A stretch of DNA of 16,517 bases from Solobacterium sp. GTDB taxonomy: Bacteria; Bacillota_I; Bacilli_A; Erysipelotrichales; Erysipelotrichaceae. Shown here piece by piece: positions 14,417 through 16,517 of the stretch (the stretch's first letter is position 1; the number at the start of each line of letters is the position of its first letter). Made by a program: the position numbers and the translations under genes. Location of the stretch: contig JAEEYJ010000101.1 of assembly GCA_016291725.1 (NCBI GenBank), positions 1 through 16,517 on the forward strand, read 5' to 3'. Below the pieces are notes generated by a model, which saw only the letters and a list, made by a program, of their open reading frames with translations, made no database searches and was not told the origin of the DNA.

Positions 14417-14656
14417 ATGAAGAAGAATATTGCGAAAGCGGATGAAATGGAAATGGCGGTGAATTATAAAGCAGCCCGGAATACCTATGTGTTTCTGGAA
14501 GCTGCGCTTGCTGTATACTGCCTGATTTATCGTCTGAAAACAGGCGAACTGCCCTGGGTATGGCTGATCTTCATCGGTTCAGGCGTAGTATTCTGGGCTA
14601 CAAAATGGATGGAAACAAGGCGCCTCACTGCACCGGGAGAATCCGATGAAGAATAA
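14417..14656 (+). CDS. Small two-helix membrane protein paired with an XRE regulator
   Basis: 79 residues with two hydrophobic segments (about 22-38 and 46-63), a basic N-terminus and an acidic C-terminal tail. ATG at 14417 is chosen over 14411 because GGAGG is 7 nt from it and only 1 nt from the other. The gene overlaps the following regulator by 11 nt in another frame. Small membrane proteins next to compact YozG-like regulators are a common arrangement in Bacillota. The function of this one is unknown. Confidence 0.75.
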   Translation: MKKNIAKADEMEMAVNYKAARNTYVFLEAALAVYCLIYRLKTGELPWVWLIFIGSGVVFWATKWMETRRLTAPGESDEE

Positions 14657-14837
14657 TGTCAAGGAGCTTCGGAAGAACAAGAATCTGCGGCAGGAAGATC
14701 TGGCAGAGATTCTCGGCGTTACCAGGCAGACCATTATTGCAATAGAAAACAATAAATACGATCCGACACTGGAACTGGCAATGAAAATTTCTGAATACTT
14801 CGGATTGAACGTGAATGAGATCTTCCGGCTGAAATAA
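14646..14837 (+). CDS. Compact XRE/Cro-type (YozG-like) transcriptional regulator
   Basis: 63 residues, only a helix-turn-helix domain. MKNNVKELRKNKNLRQEDLAEILGV followed by TRQTIIAIENNKYDPTLELAMKISEYFGLNVNEIF is the classic pattern, with the recognition helix about residues 26-35. GGGAGA lies 5 nt before the ATG, inside the upstream gene, so the two are translationally coupled. It probably represses its own operon through the inverted repeat at 14335-14398 (inference). Confidence 0.92.
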   Translation: MKNNVKELRKNKNLRQEDLAEILGVTRQTIIAIENNKYDPTLELAMKISEYFGLNVNEIFRLK

Positions 14838-14895
14838 GATATATGCCGGGAAAGACGGCAAATAAACCGATTGTCATAAAGATATGTATCATGCA

Positions 14896-14924
14896 TTTAC
14901 CGGATCAGGCACCTGAATTATAAT
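14896..14924 (+). promoter_or_regulatory. Promoter of the ArsR-CHR operon
   Basis: TTTACC (14896-14901), 17-nt spacer, TATAAT (14919-14924), 30 nt before the ArsR start. No obvious long palindrome was found for an ArsR operator. Confidence 0.75.
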
Positions 14925-14954
14925 TAAGCCATTACTGAATCAAAGAGGTGGCCT

Positions 14955-15281
14955 ATGAGTATATCCATCATGCTGAAAGCCTTGGGGGAACCGACAAGGT
15001 TTTCTATTTTCCAGCAGCTCCTGATCCGGAAGCACTGTGTCCGTTCTCTGTCAAAGAAGCTTGGAATCACCGAGTCAGCAGTATCCCAGCACATGAAGGT
15101 ACTGAAGGAAGCGGGGATGGTTTACGGTGAACGCTTCGGATACCACATTCATTATCTTCCCAGGCAGGAGGCACTGGATGAACTATGCACTGCCTTTTCA
15201 GAAATGAAGCAGATGTCTCTCGGTCTATGCAGCAGCCCTCAGACCTGCCAGTGTGAATTCCGGAGGGAGGAAGATCAATGA
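14955..15281 (+). CDS. ArsR/SmtB-family regulator with C-terminal Cys cluster
   Basis: 108 residues. Winged helix-turn-helix typical of ArsR repressors: LKALGEPTRFSIFQQLL (7-23), recognition helix region ITESAVSQHMKVLKEAGMV (38-56), and wing YGERFGYHIHYL (57-68). There are five cysteines, three clustered at the end as Cys92-x5-Cys98-x-Cys100, plus Cys28 and Cys78. In the family, Cys thiols often bind metal or metalloid and release DNA. The usual CVC motif of ArsR in the DNA-binding helix is absent, so the C-terminal cluster is the candidate sensor. AGAGG 7 nt upstream. It overlaps the first CHR gene by 4 nt, which strongly suggests it controls that transporter. Confidence 0.9.
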   Translation: MSISIMLKALGEPTRFSIFQQLLIRKHCVRSLSKKLGITESAVSQHMKVLKEAGMVYGERFGYHIHYLPRQEALDELCTAFSEMKQMSLGLCSSPQTCQCEFRREEDQ

Positions 15282-15853
15282 TGCTCCTGATAGATCTCTT
15301 TCTGAGCTTTGCAAGAATCGGTCTGTTCACCTTCGGCGGTGGATACGCTATGATCGCGCTGATTGAAAACACCTGTGTCGAGAAAAAGCAATGGATTACC
15401 CAGGATGAAATGATGAACATTACTGTAATCGCTGAATCCACACCGGGTCCGATCGCCATCAACTGCGCGACTTATGTCGGCTATCAGCAGAAAGGCTTTG
15501 CAGGAGCTTCTGCGGCTACGCTGGGCATCGTTCTGCCGTCCTTCTGCATTATCTTTTTGATATCCAGGTTTCTGGATCATTTTCTGGAAATCACATGGAT
15601 CGCCCACGCCTTCCAGGGCATCAAGATTGCTGTCGGCATTCTGATTCTGGATGCGGCACTCAAAATGCTGAAAAAGATGCAGAAGAAGCCGGTGCCGAAA
15701 GCATTCATGCTCTGTTCGTTTGCATCCATGATTCTGATCAACATCTTTTCGCTCAGAATCTCCTCCATCATTCTGATGCTGTGCGCAGGCATGATCAGCC
15801 TGATCATCTATATAGCTGAAAAATCTGCTTTGGAGGGAGGTGGAGGACGATGA
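15278..15853 (+). CDS. Short-chain CHR (chromate-type) transporter, first half
   Basis: 191 residues with about six hydrophobic segments: one CHR domain, half the size of the two-domain ChrA. Signature motifs are LFTFGGGYAMIALI (16-29) and ESTPGPIAINCATYVGY (53-69). Short CHR proteins occur as adjacent pairs (B. subtilis ywrB/ywrA type) that work together, expelling chromate in tested cases. GGAGG 7 nt before the ATG. It overlaps arsR-like by 4 nt and the second half by 4 nt (ATGA at 15850-15853). Chromate as substrate is family knowledge, not shown here. Confidence 0.92.
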   Translation: MMLLIDLFLSFARIGLFTFGGGYAMIALIENTCVEKKQWITQDEMMNITVIAESTPGPIAINCATYVGYQQKGFAGASAATLGIVLPSFCIIFLISRFLDHFLEITWIAHAFQGIKIAVGILILDAALKMLKKMQKKPVPKAFMLCSFASMILINIFSLRISSIILMLCAGMISLIIYIAEKSALEGGGGR

Positions 15854-16410
15854 TCCTTCTGGAATTGTTCTTCGGTTTCCTTAAAGTCGGCTGTTTCGCT
15901 TTCGGCGGTGCATACGGGGCAATTCCGCTGATCCGCGATGTAGTTCTTTCCTACGGCTGGCTGGACGAAGAAATGCTGACCTACATGATCGCTGTCAGTG
16001 AAAGCACACCGGGACCCATTATGGTGAATCTGGCAACTTATGTCGGAAGCCTGAAGGCTGGAATGCTCGGTTCCGCTGCTGCTACGATTGCTGTTGTACT
16101 CCCGTCCTTTATCATTATTCTTCTGGTTACGGAACTATTGAAAACGGTTCTTCGGAACCCCTATGTACAGGCGGTTCTGCGCGGTCTGAAGCCATGTATG
16201 GTCGGCATCATTCTTGCAACAGGCATCTGTATGATTGTCCGGAATGGTATTGTCATCCAGGACAGTGCTTTGCTGGCCCGACCCTTGATCCTGACGCTCA
16301 TACTCTCAGCAGTCTACTTCGGTTCCCGGAAGATGAAGAAAGGCGGCATTTCACCGGTTCTGCTGATCTGCCTCTCTGCCCTGGCCGGAATCGCCGCATA
16401 TGGATTATGA
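15850..16410 (+). CDS. Short-chain CHR (chromate-type) transporter, second half
   Basis: 186 residues, one CHR domain with about six hydrophobic segments. Motifs CFAFGGAYGAIPLI (15-28) and ESTPGPIMVNLATYVGS (51-67) mirror the first half but differ enough to be the partner rather than a repeat copy. Translationally coupled to the first half by ATGA overlap. Known pairs insert with opposite topologies to form one transporter. No clear terminator follows within the remaining 107 nt. Confidence 0.92.
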   Translation: MILLELFFGFLKVGCFAFGGAYGAIPLIRDVVLSYGWLDEEMLTYMIAVSESTPGPIMVNLATYVGSLKAGMLGSAAATIAVVLPSFIIILLVTELLKTVLRNPYVQAVLRGLKPCMVGIILATGICMIVRNGIVIQDSALLARPLILTLILSAVYFGSRKMKKGGISPVLLICLSALAGIAAYGL

Positions 16411-16493
16411 TCTGCGCAGGTGCTTCAGAAACGATGCAGCACGGAATCATCAGACCCTGCAGGCAGCAGAAGAATGGCAGATTCCTGTTCTGA

Positions 16494-16512
16494 TATAATA
16501 AGCAGGAGGAGG
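16494..16512 (+). promoter_or_regulatory. -10 element and ribosome binding site of a gene beyond the window
   Basis: TGA-TATAAT (16494-16499, extended -10 type), then AGGAGGAGG (16504-16512) only 5 nt later. The start codon must lie just past the window end. With this spacing the transcript leader is very short or transcription starts further upstream, so the -10 is uncertain. Confidence 0.4.
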
Positions 16513-16517
16513 CAGCA

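Noticed and set aside
14845..14865. Hairpin GCCG...CGGC after the XRE gene as a terminator
   Set aside because: The stem is only 4 bp and is followed by A-rich rather than T-rich sequence.
1..16517. CRISPR arrays, insertion sequences or prophage structural genes
   Set aside because: No regularly spaced short repeats, transposase-like or phage-like proteins were seen. The only mobile signature is the ssrA-derived repeat pair.

Overview
The window is a compact bacterial chromosome segment of roughly 50% GC. Strong AAGGAGG-type ribosome binding sites, short U-tailed terminators, a one-piece tmRNA with a short Ala-ending tag, and PepT, TypA and paired short CHR proteins point to a Gram-positive of the Bacillota. 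An Erysipelotrichia-like gut bacterium is my best guess, but the sequence alone does not fix the family.

Layout. (1) Positions 20-1378, plus strand: a small membrane protein and a cyclophilin-type prolyl isomerase, then a separately transcribed protein with a histone-like Lys/Ala tail. (2) Positions 1411-12353, minus strand. Read in the direction of transcription this is typA, then pepT paralogue 2, a MATE transporter, pepT paralogue 1 with a thioredoxin-fold lipoprotein, and finally a tight six-gene run: GNAT acetyltransferase, anchored amidase, patatin, HAD phosphatase, Asp/Glu racemase and an ornithine cyclodeaminase/mu-crystallin-family enzyme. Most units end in clear intrinsic terminators, several of which overlap the stop codon. 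(3) Positions 12428-13533, plus strand: tRNA-Leu(GAG), a four-helix membrane protein and the tmRNA gene ssrA. (4) Positions 13519-14314: an islet bounded by two copies of the tmRNA 3' end plus its terminator (46 nt, one mismatch, exactly 750 nt apart). It holds one AT-richer SAM methyltransferase gene and no integrase. (5) Positions 14335-16410: a small membrane protein with an overlapping XRE repressor behind an 18-bp inverted repeat, then an ArsR-type regulator with a C-terminal cysteine cluster translationally coupled to two short CHR (chromate-type) transporter halves. The window ends on a -10 element and ribosome binding site for a gene outside it.

How genes fit together. The two PepT enzymes finish tripeptide breakdown in the cytosol. 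TypA and tmRNA serve ribosome function and rescue. The racemase and the OCD-family enzyme, 2 nt apart, probably act on related amino or imino acids. The ArsR-CHR-CHR operon looks like an oxyanion-responsive export unit. The most notable hidden structure is the ssrA-derived repeat pair around the methyltransferase, which looks like the remnant of an element integrated at the tmRNA 3' end. Also notable are a tmRNA promoter embedded in the terminator-like hairpin of the gene before it, and two genes whose -10 boxes sit 6 nt from the start codon (candidate leaderless mRNAs).
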